From Setoptus koraiensis (Eukaryota; Arthropoda), in contig CM106586.1 in the NCBI GenBank assembly GCA_048013815.1, forward strand, positions 3,968,001-4,032,000: 64,000 nt of DNA, given 5' to 3'. Positions within the stretch are counted from its first letter, which is position 1. Every line of letters begins with the position of its first letter. Shown piece after piece: positions 35,603 through 47,934 of this stretch. A program made the position numbers and the translations under genes. Under the pieces are notes generated by a model. The model was not told the origin of the DNA and ran no database searches. It saw nothing but the letters and a program-made list of their open reading frames with translations.

Positions 35603-36513
35603 GGTGGTATTTGTCGGGCAAAACCATCAATCATCAATTGTGCACGTGGTGGCCGAGACATAATTAGTGCTCGTTGACGAGCATGCAAATCATATAACTA
35701 TTTGCGGGCTCGGGTTGCCTAGCGACCTTATCCTTATGTAGCTAAGAGTGCCTTTGCATATTTCTGATGATGCTATGTGAGTTTACATATGAGATTGGCC
35801 TATTCATGCTGCAACGAGAATAAAAACGCCTTTTTATGGGCCACTTTTTATGTGCCGTCGGACAGGCCAGTCCGGATACGGGCCGGCAGACATGATGGGC
35901 GCCCCGCGCCACAGGCTCAACGGGCACCAGTAGCAATCATTCATCGGCAATCAGGTTCACGCGTGGATTTGGGGCCCTTTTCCGGCTGTATCCGGGCCCC
36001 CTTCACATATATGAATGTGAATACGAGGGCCGAATGCGAGGGGCGAATATGCGAATACGTGACTGGTGATGATATATTATGTTGTTTCATTGGCGGGCCC
36101 CTAAAACAACAGCAGCGCCAGTGTGTTTGTGGCAATAACGGAGTAATATAATGGAGTTTAAACAATAAAATCGCTCGCTTGCCAGCGCCCATATATGTGC
36201 GTAATAGATAAAGTCTCGATGACATGGCGCCGCCGCTGCAATTGAATCATGCGGATGTCAGTGAGTGTGTGTGTGTGTGTGTGTGCGTGTGTGTGTGTGC
36301 GTGTGGCCATGAGTCGCAATCATCAATTAATATTGAGCCAACTGCACCAACCGTGGCGCCCACTGTTGTCACTACTACCGACAACGGTGGTATTGTGACC
36401 ATAGTGATTGTGTGTGTGTGTGCAATATCGTTACGCAACTTAACTTAACGGCAGTTATATAATATATATATATATTTTACGAGCGGCTCACTGAGTCATA
36501 ACTCTGCAGCTCA

Positions 36514-36636
36514 TGACAACAACAACAACAACAACAACGGCAGCAGCAACAACAACAACAACGGCAACAACAACGACGCCAACAACAACAACGGCAACAA
36601 CAACGACGCCAACAACAACGACGCCAACAGCAGCAA
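36514..36636. repeat. (AAC/GCC/GAC)n triplet tract
   Basis: AAC runs with higher-order CGACGCCAACAACAA units. Confidence 0.85.
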
Positions 36637-37084
36637 CTCTTGACTCGCTCGGCGCTGCCAACCGAGCTGGCCAAGGGGCCGGCTGAGGGGCCAGCCAGGG
36701 GGAGGAGATAAAGAATTAAGTTTGTCGCTGGCACTGCAAGGGCGCTTGGTGCGTGCGTCATTCAATTCTATCATCGTCGAGCTTGCCAGCCGAACAGACA
36801 CAACAGCGACAACAACGACAGCAGCGACAACGCCAGCCAGAACGAATGGCGACAATGCAAACAACAAAAGCACACTAATCACGGCTTATTATCATTATCA
36901 TTATTACTGTTATAGTTGTAATTATTTTCGGTAATTATTATTTGGCCCACTAGCCAGAAGGGGGAGCTCGCAGTGGCGGCGCGCGCCAGTGGCAATTGTG
37001 GTTGCTGTGGTGCCGCTGCTATTATCGCTATGAGGGCTCATATATACCGGCTCAGCCGAAATATATAACCCGGCTCGGGGTGCC

Positions 37085-37165
37085 CTCTATCACAGAGGCT
37101 CTATCACAGGCTCTATCACAGGCTCTATCACAGGGCCTCTATCACAGGCTCTATCACGGGGGCTC
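37085..37165. repeat. 12-bp minisatellite (GGCTCTATCACA)n
   Basis: Six copies with small insertions (GAGG, GGCC, GGGGG). Confidence 0.88.
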
Positions 37166-38354
37166 CGTGATGTTTGTGTCGGGCAACTTAAGCGGCGAGC
37201 TTAAGCAGCAGCGTCAAGATTCAATAGTTGCAGCCCGGCGCTAATGATCGAAATCAATTCAGTGGCTCCACCTGACACACATCGGGCGCGCAGCAAAAAC
37301 TTGCCAAGTACCATCGGCGGCTATTCATGCAGCCATTGAGCCATTATGTCATTATGATGTTGCCACTAGGCACAATGATCTAATGGCTCTCTAATGGGAC
37401 CCAATAGCGCCGGTATCGGGTAGCGCCGTGGCCAGCCGACGGTGGCCAATTTGTCGGCGGGCCCGGTCGGCCCATTGGGCCCAAGCGGGTCGGCCCGGCT
37501 CCACCGATTGATGTGCAGCCCGGTCCCGCCGATTGTTGTGCAGCCCGCAACCCGACGGCGCAACCCGAAGGCGCCAAGCAGCGGTGCACGATCGGGTTGG
37601 CCGGCCGATCCGAATTCAATGGCGGCACAATTGAATTGAATGCTAGATTGTGTGTTCGACGAAGGCCAAGTAGCGCCGGCGCCGGGATAAAAATAACAAT
37701 TGCAACTAAAATAAGTGAACCGAAATGAACTGGCGCTTGAGCGTCTTTCTGCAAAGTTAAGCAAACAAGCGCTATCTTGTTCATGTCGCGCCTTCGTTAG
37801 CGCCCCCTGCAACTGGGCCCCTTGCTGGCTTGTGCGCATATCGCCTACGTTGCGCGTATCCGCGTAATCGCGCCAACCTTAGTTTATCTGGATCGACGCC
37901 AGGGCCGGCGGGCACGCTTGGCGAGCTCGCGAAAGTCGCTATGTCCCGATGGGCGCTCGTTGGCGCTGCATGCGGCCCTTGTTTACAACGATGGCCGAGC
38001 GCACCAAGACACCAGCATGTAACGCATAAGAGCGCTCGCTCGACATGCCAATGGCTCGCACCGTGCCGCCCAGCCCACGGGCAGCAGCGGCACACTCGGC
38101 CGGGCTCCGCAAAACAACAGTAATGGATACCGACCGCTTGTCCGCCGAATCGAGCGCGCCAGTTGACAAACATGCTCACTGATGCCCGATATCGCCGACC
38201 CGATACGGCCGGCCCGATATGGCCGGCCCGAGGATAATCAAATCCGTTGGTTATATCGATAGTAATTATGGAACGACGACCGTAAGTGGCGACTCGAAAA
38301 GCGCCCGTCCGAAGCCCGGCGCATTCGCTGCGCACATGCAGCCTGTATAATTCG

Positions 38355-38633
38355 GATTGTGCTGATTATCAAGCACAATCAGTCCATATCCGAGTGTGGA
38401 TATGTGGCGCCCGTGCATCCACGTACCTTTCCGCCGGTTACCGACTCGGTAATACCGAGGCCATCCCTGCGGCTGTGAGGCTCTGCATTAGAAATGCGAT
38501 TGGATACCCGTGGGCACGGATATCCGTGCCCACATCCGCACTGTGCATGCCGCCCGGCAGAGGTTTAGGCCGGCGCGCGGCCCGATCCGGCGGCATGCAG
38601 CGCCGCTCAGTATGGCGACTCGGATAATCCGAG
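38355..38633. repeat. Cluster of six inverted repeats in 280 bases
   Basis: Arms: GATTGTGCT/AGCACAATC (38355-38380); CATATCC/GGATATG (about 38385-38404); CTCGGTA/TACCGAG (about 38445-38460); a 24-base palindrome around CACGGATATCCGTG (38509-38532); GCATGCCGCC/GGCGGCATGC (38545-38598); CTCGGAT/ATCCGAG (38619-38633). All arms are perfect. Confidence 0.88.
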
Positions 38634-38908
38634 CGCCGGGCGGACAGCGCTCGACAAAGCGCCGAACGGGCCGAGGCGCAAATTTGTCTTGCCGCGCCAG
38701 TGGCGCCTCGGTCGTGGTGCAAGTGGCGCCCCCGTGGTTGCGCCTCGTTGTGCTGGCTGGCAGCGCGTTGGCGACGGTGTTAGCAGTAATGATTATAATG
38801 ATAATAGTATTAATGTTACCGAGCCAGTAGCTACCTAGTAGCCGCCTCTTCTTATCTCTAATTTATGCTCGGCCTGTTCCGTGGCGCTCGGATTTGCAAG
38901 TTGGCGGC

Positions 38909-38962
38909 CTTTGCAAGTGGCAAGTTGGCCGGCCCACCGTTCTCGCCGAGAACTTGTCGGCT
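38909..38962. repeat. Dispersed repeat containing GTTCTC-hairpin, copy A
   Basis: CTTTGCAAGTGGCAAGTTG followed by a 24-mer beginning GTTCTCGCCGAGAAC. The 24-mer recurs at 50993-51016 with two mismatches. The first part recurs at 9950-9968 with one mismatch. Confidence 0.7.
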
Positions 38963-40994
38963 TGCGCGACTCGTTCTTTTTCTCGGCATCGGCATCGAGC
39001 TCGAGCTGTGACTGTGGCGCAGCGGCAAGCCCCGTTCGAATCTGTTTTCTCAATTCGAAATTCGAAATGTAATTCAAATTGTGCGTTCTCTGTGCGCCTC
39101 TTTCAATCACAGGGCATTAGCATTCGGCTTGGCGACTGTGGGCGAGCTCGCACTGCCGAATATCCACTGGCTCGGCGGCTAGACAGCGGCCCAGACAACG
39201 CTGTGGCAAGTATCACTTTGTGCCGCCAGTATCATCTGCGGGCCGCAGCGATGCTGCCGACGCTGGCATTATGCGCCTCGGCCGACTGCGGGCCTGACGG
39301 CGGCCGGGCCGCGCCACAGCGAGCGACACCGCAACGGAATATCCGAGCGACCGAATATCTGCCAGTTGATGCTGCGACTGTTTGCGACTGTTCGTTTGCC
39401 AGCTCGAGCCGCTCGCCGCTCGCGAGCTTCTGCAATCTTCTGCGAACCGTCGCGCCCTCGCCGCCATCTGAGCCCGTCTGACTCACACGGTGTGAGCGTC
39501 TTGGCGGGCGTCCTATCGCTCTCGCGCTCGAGCCGTCCGAGGCCCTCGAACATGAGCGAGCCTCCGGCGGAGGGCCGCGAACGGAGAGCCGCGAACGGCG
39601 AGCCCCGCACAGAGAGCCCGAGGAAGCCGCGAACGGAGAGGCCAACGGAGCCCCGAATATGGGAGCGAGAGAAATGAATACATACGTCGCTAACTGCATG
39701 CAATCTAATTCGGCAATTCGTCTCTCGCGCCCTCTTAAGTAACATTTGCAGCGGCAACCCGGCGCCCGTCTATTATCTGGCGGCATGGCGAGCGGCGAGG
39801 CGCACAGTAGCGGCAGTAATTTTGTTATAGCTGACTCATAACTGTTGGCAAAATTGTTATGTAACTGATAAATTTTGCGTTGCTGTCTCGCAATGGCGAG
39901 TCTCACAATCGGAGACTCTCGCAACTGACTTGCGAGAGACAAAACTCTCGCCAGCAGCAACTCGCGGCGGCCCGCAACAACTCGCAACAACATCTTGAGA
40001 GCACATTGTTGTGCGGCAGTTGTTGGCGCTAGTTGCACAAGCCAACAACTAGCCCACAACCGGCCAACAAATGCCAGTTGGCCCGTTATGAATAGGTGGC
40101 GCTGTAATAGGGCGGCTGTATGATGTTGTGGGCGGCATAAGGCCGTTGCCCGATTTATTTGTGTAGACGCCATCTAGCGACGCGCAATCAACGACAAACA
40201 GTGAGAGTTAATTTAAATTTAGTTAATTGGTATCAGTGGCCGTGTGCGGGGGCCGATTTAATTCAGTTGTGTGCCGAGCTGCGTTGGTTAGTTTAAATTA
40301 ACAACTCGGCTCGAGTCGAGAGTCTCACTGTAGTGAGAGGTAGCGAGTGTGTCGAAAGCGGCGCAGCGATAATGAAAGTGATTGATTGATTGCATAAATC
40401 AGTGCGCTTGATCAACTGGCTGGCACGAGTAGCAAGTGTATTTGTCATGTTATCGGCGACCGTGTATGGCTGGCCGAGCCGGCCAAGCGGGCAAAACCGG
40501 CAAAACTGGCGAGCGGACGAAACCGGCGAGCGGGCGAAACCAGCGAAACCGGGATGCGATTGCGCTCTTGTTGCGCGCGGCGCGATTTGGTCGCCAATTG
40601 TGTGCCCAGCTGAGCACAATGGTGACTGATGGCGCCAACAGCGACGACAACAACAGCGACAACAGCGACGCCGACAACATAGACACACATGGCAGAGGGC
40701 GAACCGGAACAGGGCGACAACAACACGGCACAATAAGTGGCGGCCAGAGAGGGAGAGTCCTCGACGGCGTTGAGTCGACGGCGTTGAGTCGGCCCCAGTT
40801 GAGCCAGCCAGCAACGGAACTGGCTGTGCGGTGACACAAGTGCGCAGTCGGTGACAAGTGCAATCTCATTGGTAATGACAACTTGTTTGTTGTTCGACAA
40901 TGCGCCCTGTCAAGTGCAGTTATATATGGATAAAGATAAAATTGCAACTAATTGCACATGAACAACCCGCCGGAGCACTGCTCATTGAGCAGCC

Positions 40995-41063
40995 AGACAG
41001 CCAATGAGCAAGCGAGCGAGCCAATGAGCAAGCGAGCGAGCCAATGAGCAAAAGAGCGAGCTC
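40995..41063. repeat. 23-24-bp minisatellite (CCAATGAGCAAGCGAGCGAG)n
   Basis: Three copies, the last with AAAAGAG in place of AAGCGAG. Confidence 0.85.
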
Positions 41064-41273
41064 GCCAAGACAGTGGCACAGCCAGACAGTGAGACAAACA
41101 AACGGATAGATAGATGGAGCGATAGATAGCGGCGGCGGCGGCAGCCAGCGACATAACAGCGCCACATCGCAAATAGCGGCGCCATACGGCTGACACAACG
41201 GGCGACGCTGCCAAGATGGGCTCAGCTGATAACATCAACAATGATGTAATACCATTAACTAATTTACATTGGC

Positions 41274-41276
41274 CGA

Positions 41277-41358
<82 letters not shown>

Positions 41359-41360
41359 AG
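41274..41360. repeat. (GAC)n triplet repeat
   Basis: About 28 GAC units with three AGC interruptions; the right half is nearly pure. Confidence 0.95.
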
Positions 41361-41490
41361 CGACTGCGACAACGAAAGAGCGTTAAGTTGAATGTTGAGT
41401 TAATCGAAACGCGTCCACCACTGGCAAGACCAAATTGGCAGCGACAGGGGCGCCCCTTGTTAACATGCCGGCCCGGCAGTCTATCATTGT

Positions 41491-41508
41491 ATGCCGGCCG
41501 GCCGGCAT
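41491..41508. repeat. 18-base perfect palindrome
   Basis: ATGCCGGCCGGCCGGCAT. A related CATGCCGG lies 27 bases upstream and offers a competing pairing. Confidence 0.9.
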
Positions 41509-42285
41509 GTGTAGCCCGTGCGGCGACATTGTGTGGCCGATTGCGGCTCGGCCGACTGCCAGCGTCTTTATGAACACACAGCCCCAGTCTTGCCAGTCAC
41601 TTTGGGGCCATTTTAAAGGTTGTTGTCGTCGGCGACACAATACGGAATAAACACAAACGGATAAACGCGAGAGCAGAAAATGGCAAAACGCGAAAGCAGA
41701 GGATGGCAAAACGCAAAACAAGCAAGCTCACTCGGCGCCAATCTCGCGCTGTGTTTTGCCGGATTTTGAGGTGGCTAGCAGCTCAAGTTTGCCCAGTTTG
41801 CAGTTTGCTGGCATTCAAATGAGATCGCTAATGAGCTCATGTTGGCAAGTGACAATTGTTGTAGTTGCTCGCCGGCTTGTTAGCCAACGCCTTGTAACTC
41901 ACAAGTTGTGAGCCCATTGCCGGCTCACTGGCTGGCCCAATGTGCTGGCAACTTTGCGACCTCGGCCCGGCTGCCGGCAAATCGCTTGCCCATGGCAAGC
42001 GAGTTTCGGCGAGCGGCCGAGCACTAGCAATTGCGGCAAGATCGGCGGCGCGGCGGCGCACTTGTGGGCGCCAGTTTACAACAGTTTGTTCGTTGGCGAG
42101 ATCGCTTGCCGTGCAAGTCGATTTGCTGCGTTGCAACTAAAAACTCTCCTCCGCCGTGCAAAGTCGAGGCGCCATTCGCAACTCGCAACACAATGTAAGC
42201 GAGCCAAAGTCAAATTAATCAAGATAGCGAGCGTGCAATATGTGCATATTTTCATTACAATCATCATTAATTCTCGGCAAAAACT

Positions 42286-42393
42286 ATTACACAACTCGCG
42301 ACTATTACACAACTCGCGACTGTTACACAACTCGCGACTGTTACACAACTGGCGACTGTTACACAACTCGCCACTATTACACAACTCGCGACA
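42286..42393. repeat. 18-bp minisatellite (TATTACACAACTCGCGAC)n
   Basis: Six copies alternating TATTACAC and TGTTACAC. Frames stay open as YYTTRD-like repeats. Confidence 0.92.
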
Positions 42394-42575
42394 ACGCGAC
42401 TGTTTGTTTGTCTGCCAGCGGAGCATGTCAACGCAAATATATCAACATTAAGCATGAGCAACAAATACATACGCGCACCCCATATAATTATACATTGGTC
42501 GTCGTAAATTTAACTACAGCTGTTAGTCGTCGTAACTGTCGCTACTCGATGACTTTTTAAGTGGCTCGATTGCGC

Positions 42576-42656
42576 CATGTCGCTATGTGTCGCTATGTGT
42601 CGCTGTGTCGCTATGTGTCGCTGTGTCGCTATGTGTCGCTATGTGTCGCTATGCGT
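42576..42656. repeat. 10-bp minisatellite (TATGTGTCGC)n with 8-bp variants
   Basis: Eight to nine units. Two lack the TA pair (TGTGTCGC). Confidence 0.9.
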
Positions 42657-42967
42657 CGGCTCGCATTGTCTGCGTTTGCTGCGGCCAACAAACCTTTTGC
42701 GACTTTCGCGCCCCCTATGCGCCTCTTGCGCCCCCTACGCGACTTTTCAGCGGCGCCCTGCACAGTGGCAAACAACCCAAAAGGGGCCCGCAACGCCGGC
42801 CCGGCCCACACAAACACGTGTGTCTGGGGAGCGGCGGCCAAAAGTGAAATGGATTGCCGCACTAGATACGCCACTAGATATATGTGCCAGTGCACAGTGG
42901 ATGAACGGCGGCGGCGGCGGCTGCGGCATTATTGCTCAACACAATGTTATGTAACACAATGTGGCGC

Positions 42968-43011
42968 GACAGGGGCGCTATACGACCGGGGCGCCCCTGT
43001 CGTATAGTGCC
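42968..43011. repeat. Two mutually exclusive hairpins
   Basis: GACAGGGGCGC (42968-42978) pairs with GCGCCCCTGTC (42991-43001). Alternatively GGCGCTATACGAC (42974-42986) pairs with GTCGTATAGTGCC (42999-43011) with one G-T pair. The arms overlap, so only one can form. Confidence 0.88.
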
Positions 43012-44650
43012 TGTGACAGGGCAGGCGGCCGCCGCGGAAGCGCTAAACAAGCGGGCGCCGCCGCCGCTGTCACATGGCGCCTCTGTCATACAACGGGCGG
43101 GGGTATTTTGGCGCTGCCCAAAGTATCGGCGGGCTTAAAAAATCGACACACCAGTGTGCTAATGCGCACAGATATTATCCCGTGGGGACCCAAATGTCGC
43201 CCAAATGTCGCCCAGAGGAACCCGAAGGGGCCCAGCGATAGGTACGCCGGCAGGCGGCTCGGCCGAGCGACGGCGAAACGCGCCAACAGAACGAGCCGGC
43301 CAACAGAACGAGCCGGCAAAACGCGCCAGCCAGTGAGCGGATTTGGGCGCCGTGTGTCGGCTCGCCGCGAGCCGGCGGCCCGTCGCTTGTGGCGCCCAAA
43401 CACGCTCGCCAATTGTGAGCCATCCCGCAGGCGCGCTACAAATGAAGGGCGAAACGAGGGCGCCTTTATCGGCCAACAGGGGCGATTTATACATGTGTAC
43501 AGCTAAAACATTTTATGCAAACCATAACATAGCGGCCAATTTCTGCACTAACTACTGTAACGCAATGCCGAGCCAGCCGCACATATCCTCTCGGCCCGCG
43601 TACATATCTGTCCGTTAGTTAGCTGTGCGCCCTGTCAGCCAGCTCATTCTGCTGCCTGTTCGCTGGCCCCATTCTGGCGATTCTTGGCCGTCGCGTTCAC
43701 TCGCGTTTTCTCGTTTTCTCGTTGCCCGCCTGGCCCCGGCCGCCTCGTGGCAGCGAGAATTGGGGCCCGTGCACATGGGTGCACAATGGCGCACGAGCCG
43801 CACAGTGGCCAAAGCGACAGCGCAAGCCGGTGACAATGGCGCAAAGTGAGTGAGCGAGCAGTTATAACAGCGTTATAACTAACCGTTATTATGTTATGAG
43901 ACGACGACGACGACGACGACGACGAGCAGCAGCAGCCGAGACACGACGCCTCAGGAATCTGGCGCATTTCCGTATTTCCGCAAACACACACACGCACGCA
44001 CGCACAGTGTGCAGTTGGGGCGCAGTTGTGTTGTGGCGCGCGAGCATATTCACACAGGCCCCCGGATCGAGCGCGCCAGAATGGACGAAAGATCAGCAGA
44101 TTAATGCCTTGGCCGACCAGCCGCAAAGCAAGAGAGTCTATTAGCGGCGCCATTGGCACAAACTTGTGTCGCGCCAGAACAAAATGACAAATTCTATCTT
44201 TGCGCCAGTGGCCACACCAACGGCACCCACGGCAACAACCGACAACAACCGCCGACGACCGACAACAACCGCCGACGCAACAGCGACGACAACAACGACG
44301 CAACAACGACGACAACAACAGCAACTGCCGACGCAACAACGACGACAACAACAACGACGGCGGCCAAGACGGCGGCCGTATGCAAGCTGGCCGGCGCGTC
44401 GCCCCCGCGACGAGCCAGCGAGCCCTTTGGCGGCGCGCCTGTTCTTGCGGGCTCCTCCGTCGCCCTGCTCGTTCGTTCTTTTGCGCGTTCTCGGCCCGTT
44501 GTCGCGCTCGCGGCTCGCTGTCAGGCCAGCGCGCTGCTGACTGGTGGCAAAAAAACTATTAGATTTGCATAATATCAACACCAGCCCGGTGCGCGCGTCC
44601 CCGCGAGGACGCCAGCGCATTATCTCCGAACGGCGCCTCGCCGAGGGACC

Positions 44651-44708
44651 CCGCACACACACACGCACACACACACGCACACACACACGCACACACACAC
44701 GCACACAC
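44651..44708. repeat. 12-bp-period CA array (CACACACACACG)n
   Basis: Five CA blocks separated by regularly spaced CG steps. Confidence 0.92.
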
Positions 44709-45188
44709 ATATGAGCCGCTTGGCGAGCTTGTTGCCAGACGGTCAGACGGCCAGACGGCGCGTGTATGGCGCCGGCCGAGCAACGAGCGCCGCCATGCTG
44801 GATTGTTCCTCCGAGGGGCCCCCGTCCGAGGGCTCGTTCGCTTGCTCATTCTCTGGCTGGCGCGAATTTGAAGAAAAAGAAGCTCGCTTGCACATAAGTT
44901 GTGTCACATAATGAGCTTTCGTGCAGCTACAATCGCTGGCAAATTGCGAATGGCGACACGTTGTTGTTGTCGGCGCGCTCATTGATTTAGTTAGTGGTCG
45001 GTGGGCGCCTGGCGCCATCTTGCCGCCGGGCCGCCGCTCCCCTGTTGACCGTCACCTTGGCGAGGGCGAGGCCGCGCCGAGATCACTGCAGATCAGAGAT
45101 GTTATTATTCATGGCCGCAATAACAGGCCAATAACGGACACGGCAAGTGTTACGTAACCGCAGCGGAGTGTCGCCCTTCGACACTGTC

Positions 45189-45272
45189 GGTACCGCTCCA
45201 CACCGCGCGGCACCGCTCGACACCGCGCGGCACCGCTCGACACCGCGCGGCACCGCTCGACACCGAGCGGCA
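45189..45272. repeat. 20-bp minisatellite (CACCGCTCGACACCGCGCGG)n
   Basis: Four copies, the first with a CTCCAC variant and the last with GAGCGG. Confidence 0.92.
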
Positions 45273-45636
45273 CCCACACCCGACCCGGTAATGGCGCACG
45301 AGGCGCGCCATTGGCGGGACCCGCACATGCCACGCACCCTTATCCACATACCGAGATGCAGTGCGCCATGTCTGCAGACCATCACCGTGACCAGCCGCGA
45401 ATCGTGCCCATCGCTTGCCGTCGCAACCGTAATCCGTAGCGGGCCTCAACAGGCCTCAGACAGGCACCCGCAAACGTCCCGGCCGAAGCGGCCCGAACGG
45501 CCTGCGAGACATCGCTGCCGCTACTCGATAATCACCTATAGTCGCCATACTGTATCTGTTAGAACTACTGGCAGCGCGGGCCCCAACTTGCGACGCGTTA
45601 ACGAATGCGGCGTTGATTGGTGCGCTGGTCCACTAG

Positions 45637-45760
45637 GCTGGCCCCATAGGCTGGCAGCATAGGCTGGCCCCATAGGCTGGCAGCATAGGCTGGCCCACTG
45701 GGCTGGCAGCATAGGCTGGCCCAATAGGCTGGCAGCATAGGCTGGCCCAATAGGCTGGTG
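45637..45760. repeat. 26-bp minisatellite built of two 13-bp half units
   Basis: CTGGCCCCATAGG alternates with CTGGCAGCATAGG. About nine half units show a higher-order repeat from a duplicated 13-mer. Confidence 0.93.
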
Positions 45761-45787
45761 GCCGGCCTACTGGTGGGGCGCCATAAC

Positions 45788-45833
45788 CGTTATGTCGCCT
45801 TAACGTCATCCCTAACGTTAGGGCGACATAACG
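45788..45833. repeat. Inverted repeat, 18-base arms with one G-T pair, 10-base loop
   Basis: CGTTATGTCGCCTTAACG pairs with CGTTAGGGCGACATAACG. The right arm also takes part in an inner CCTAACGTTAGG palindrome. Confidence 0.93.
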
Positions 45834-46330
45834 TCGTCATTGCCGCCTAGCGAGCAACGAGCGAAGCTGAGTTTGTGCGCCATATCTGGCCTGTCTATCA
45901 GTAGTACTACCACCGATTGAGTAGTATACGCTAGCCAACAAGCTAGCTGGCGTACCAACTGATAGACCGGGTCGACAAGCAAACAATAGCGACACACAAT
46001 TTTTGCAAAACATGCTGACACTGTGTGTCTAGCCCCGGGGCCCCGCCGGCCCAGGCAAGAAGTTGCCGTTTTGATGACATAATCTACTTTTTGCTTGCGC
46101 TCATATTGGCCAGCCATACATATAAATATATAGATATTTATTTATATATATGTGTGCCTATTGACATTACATTATTATTTCTGTCAACTGTTGGCCATTA
46201 TTATTGTCAGTGGCTCGCTCACTATTGATCGTGCTTATCATCTTGCTGGCTCCGCTGATCCCCTGATTCACTTGTTTTTGCAGCAATATTTAATTCCAAT
46301 TATCCGCGCCAGTCGGGCCACTCTCGCCAG

Positions 46331-46397
46331 CCGACTTGCCGATACTAGCTTGCCGATGCTAGCTTGCCAATGCTAGCTTGCCAGAACTGGCTTGCCG
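46331..46397. repeat. 14-bp minisatellite (CTTGCCGATGCTAG)n
   Basis: Four to five copies, degenerate at the ends. Confidence 0.85.
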
Positions 46398-46671
46398 GCA
46401 ATAACTCGCTGTCTGATTTAACTTCAATTCTAACCGAGGCTGGCCTAAAGTTGCCAAAATGCCCGGCCAACCTGCCGGCCAAAACTGTGCGTGTGTGTGG
46501 CTTGGATCATGCAAGTTGGACGGCGCAAGGCGAGCTCGGCCAGCAGCGGCACTGGTCGTCGCCGGCGCGCCCCTGGTGTCGGCGGGCCGCAATCAGAGTG
46601 GGCCACCGACGTCGCGGCACGGCCTGTAAGCGGCCCGTAATGGGTCTTGACGTTGGCGCAGTCACATTAAT

Positions 46672-46764
46672 TTTATTTTATTTTATTTTACTTTATTTTA
46701 CTTTATTTTATTTTATTTTATTTTACTTTGCTTCACTTTATTTTATTTTATTTTATTTTATTTA
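46672..46764. repeat. (TTTTA)n pentamer microsatellite
   Basis: About 18 pentamers of TTTTA with a few CTTTA and one CTTCA. It is the main A+T island in this part of the intron. Confidence 0.93.
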
Positions 46765-47233
46765 GTTGCTGTGAGATAAACTGTTCATTGTGAAGTACCA
46801 GCACTGTCCGCTGTCCGCTCCGTTGCTGGCATTGGTTGCCGGCAACGGTTTTCGCTTGGCACCAGCGGCGCTGGTTACTTAACCATACAAATGCAACAAT
46901 AATAACGGACCACTCTCGACAACTCGATTGCGCTGGTCAGTTAACAGCTAAGCTGGCCATAGAATGAAGAGAGAGAGAGAGAGAGCCAGTTGGAAAACAA
47001 GCAAGCAACTATATTTCATGATATCATACAATTTGTGCACCACCGACAACAACAGCACCAACAACAACAGCACCAACGACAGCGGCAACAACAGCGACAA
47101 CAACAGCACCAACGACAGCAACAACCACTAAGACTGACACACTAAGACAACGACAATGATCACTATGACCACCATGACGGCCATTACGATGACGATAGAC
47201 ACATTGCATCATTTCGAAGCTCGTTGTGGGGCC

Positions 47234-47265
<32 letters not shown>

Positions 47266-47934
47266 CACACGCACACACACTTGTGTGGGTGGCTGGCTCT
47301 GTTGGCGACTTTTCGCAATCGAGCTGCCCGTGTGTGTGTGCGTTTGTTTTAAAGAGACGGCAGTAAAAGGGTCGCGGGGCCCCAGCGCGAACCGCAGTTC
47401 AACATGGGGCCTCGCCAAGTTGGTGTGCTGTTGGCGGGCGCACTATCGAGTTGTGCCATCATTTTCTCAATCTCGCCAGTCGGCCGTCGGCAAGCCGCCA
47501 GCCAGTGCAGCTCGAAGCAGTCAGCAACTTGTCGAGCGTCACATATATATCCGTTACATGTATATATATATATATGCTCGGAGTAGAGGCGCAGAGAGAG
47601 AGATAGCGCCCAAACGATTTAAAGAGGCCACACACATTAACTCACCAGCGGCGACTTGGCCCTCTTTTTGTTGTGTCTACACACACACGCACACAGCGAA
47701 GGGGGCCCCCGAATTGGGCGGCTTGCGACAGCGCGCCGGAAAACTGCGCGCCAGGCCGCCTGTTTTCTGGCAGCGAGCCACAACGTTACACAGATCTCTG
47801 CTCGAAATATGATGAGCGCCTCCAATCTGGCGAGCCCTGTCCGCTGTTTACCGTCTGGCTGCGCTTATGGCGCCCCTCACATATCTCACACATATCTCTG
47901 GCGAGCCCTTCTTTTCCTAATTTTGTTGTCCCGT

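Larger units (their letters stand above)
29001..37000. other. Intron block: inverted repeats and CT-rich DNA
   Basis: It holds a 12-bp array (29118-29245), a 68-base inverted repeat (29355-29422), a 10-bp array (31261-31368), the second 22-bp dispersed repeat (32215), a 17-bp hairpin (32524-32564), a pyrimidine-rich stretch at 32660-32930, a decayed 12-bp array (33753-33870), (GT)n at 34395-34469 and 36265-36303, the arm-arm-antiarm hairpin at 35561-35602, and AAC triplets (36514-36636). The 324-codon frame at 32580-33554 comes from the pyrimidine and GTT tracts. No gene seen. Confidence 0.7.
37001..45000. other. Intron block: hairpin cluster and triplet tracts
   Basis: It holds a 12-bp array (37085-37165), the six-hairpin cluster (38355-38633), dispersed repeat copy 38909-38962, a 23-24-bp array (40995-41063), (GAC)n at 41274-41360, a palindrome at 41491-41508, an 18-bp array (42286-42393), a 10-bp array (42576-42656), switching hairpins (42968-43011), CAA/CGA triplets (44230-44365), and a CA array (44651-44708). 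The 313-codon minus-strand frame 39232-40173 has no family features. No gene seen. Confidence 0.7.

Noticed and set aside
39005-39040. tRNA-like boxes (TGGCGCAGCGG and GTTCGAATC)
   Set aside because: The A-box-like and B-box-like motifs are too close to each other and no cloverleaf arms can be drawn.
39232-40173. 313-codon open frame on the minus strand
   Set aside because: Ala/Arg/Ser-rich composition typical of GC-rich non-coding DNA, overlapping open frames on both strands, and no recognisable motif.
42286-42393. CRISPR-like regular repeats
   Set aside because: This and the other arrays are head-to-tail tandem repeats without unique spacers, in a eukaryotic intron.
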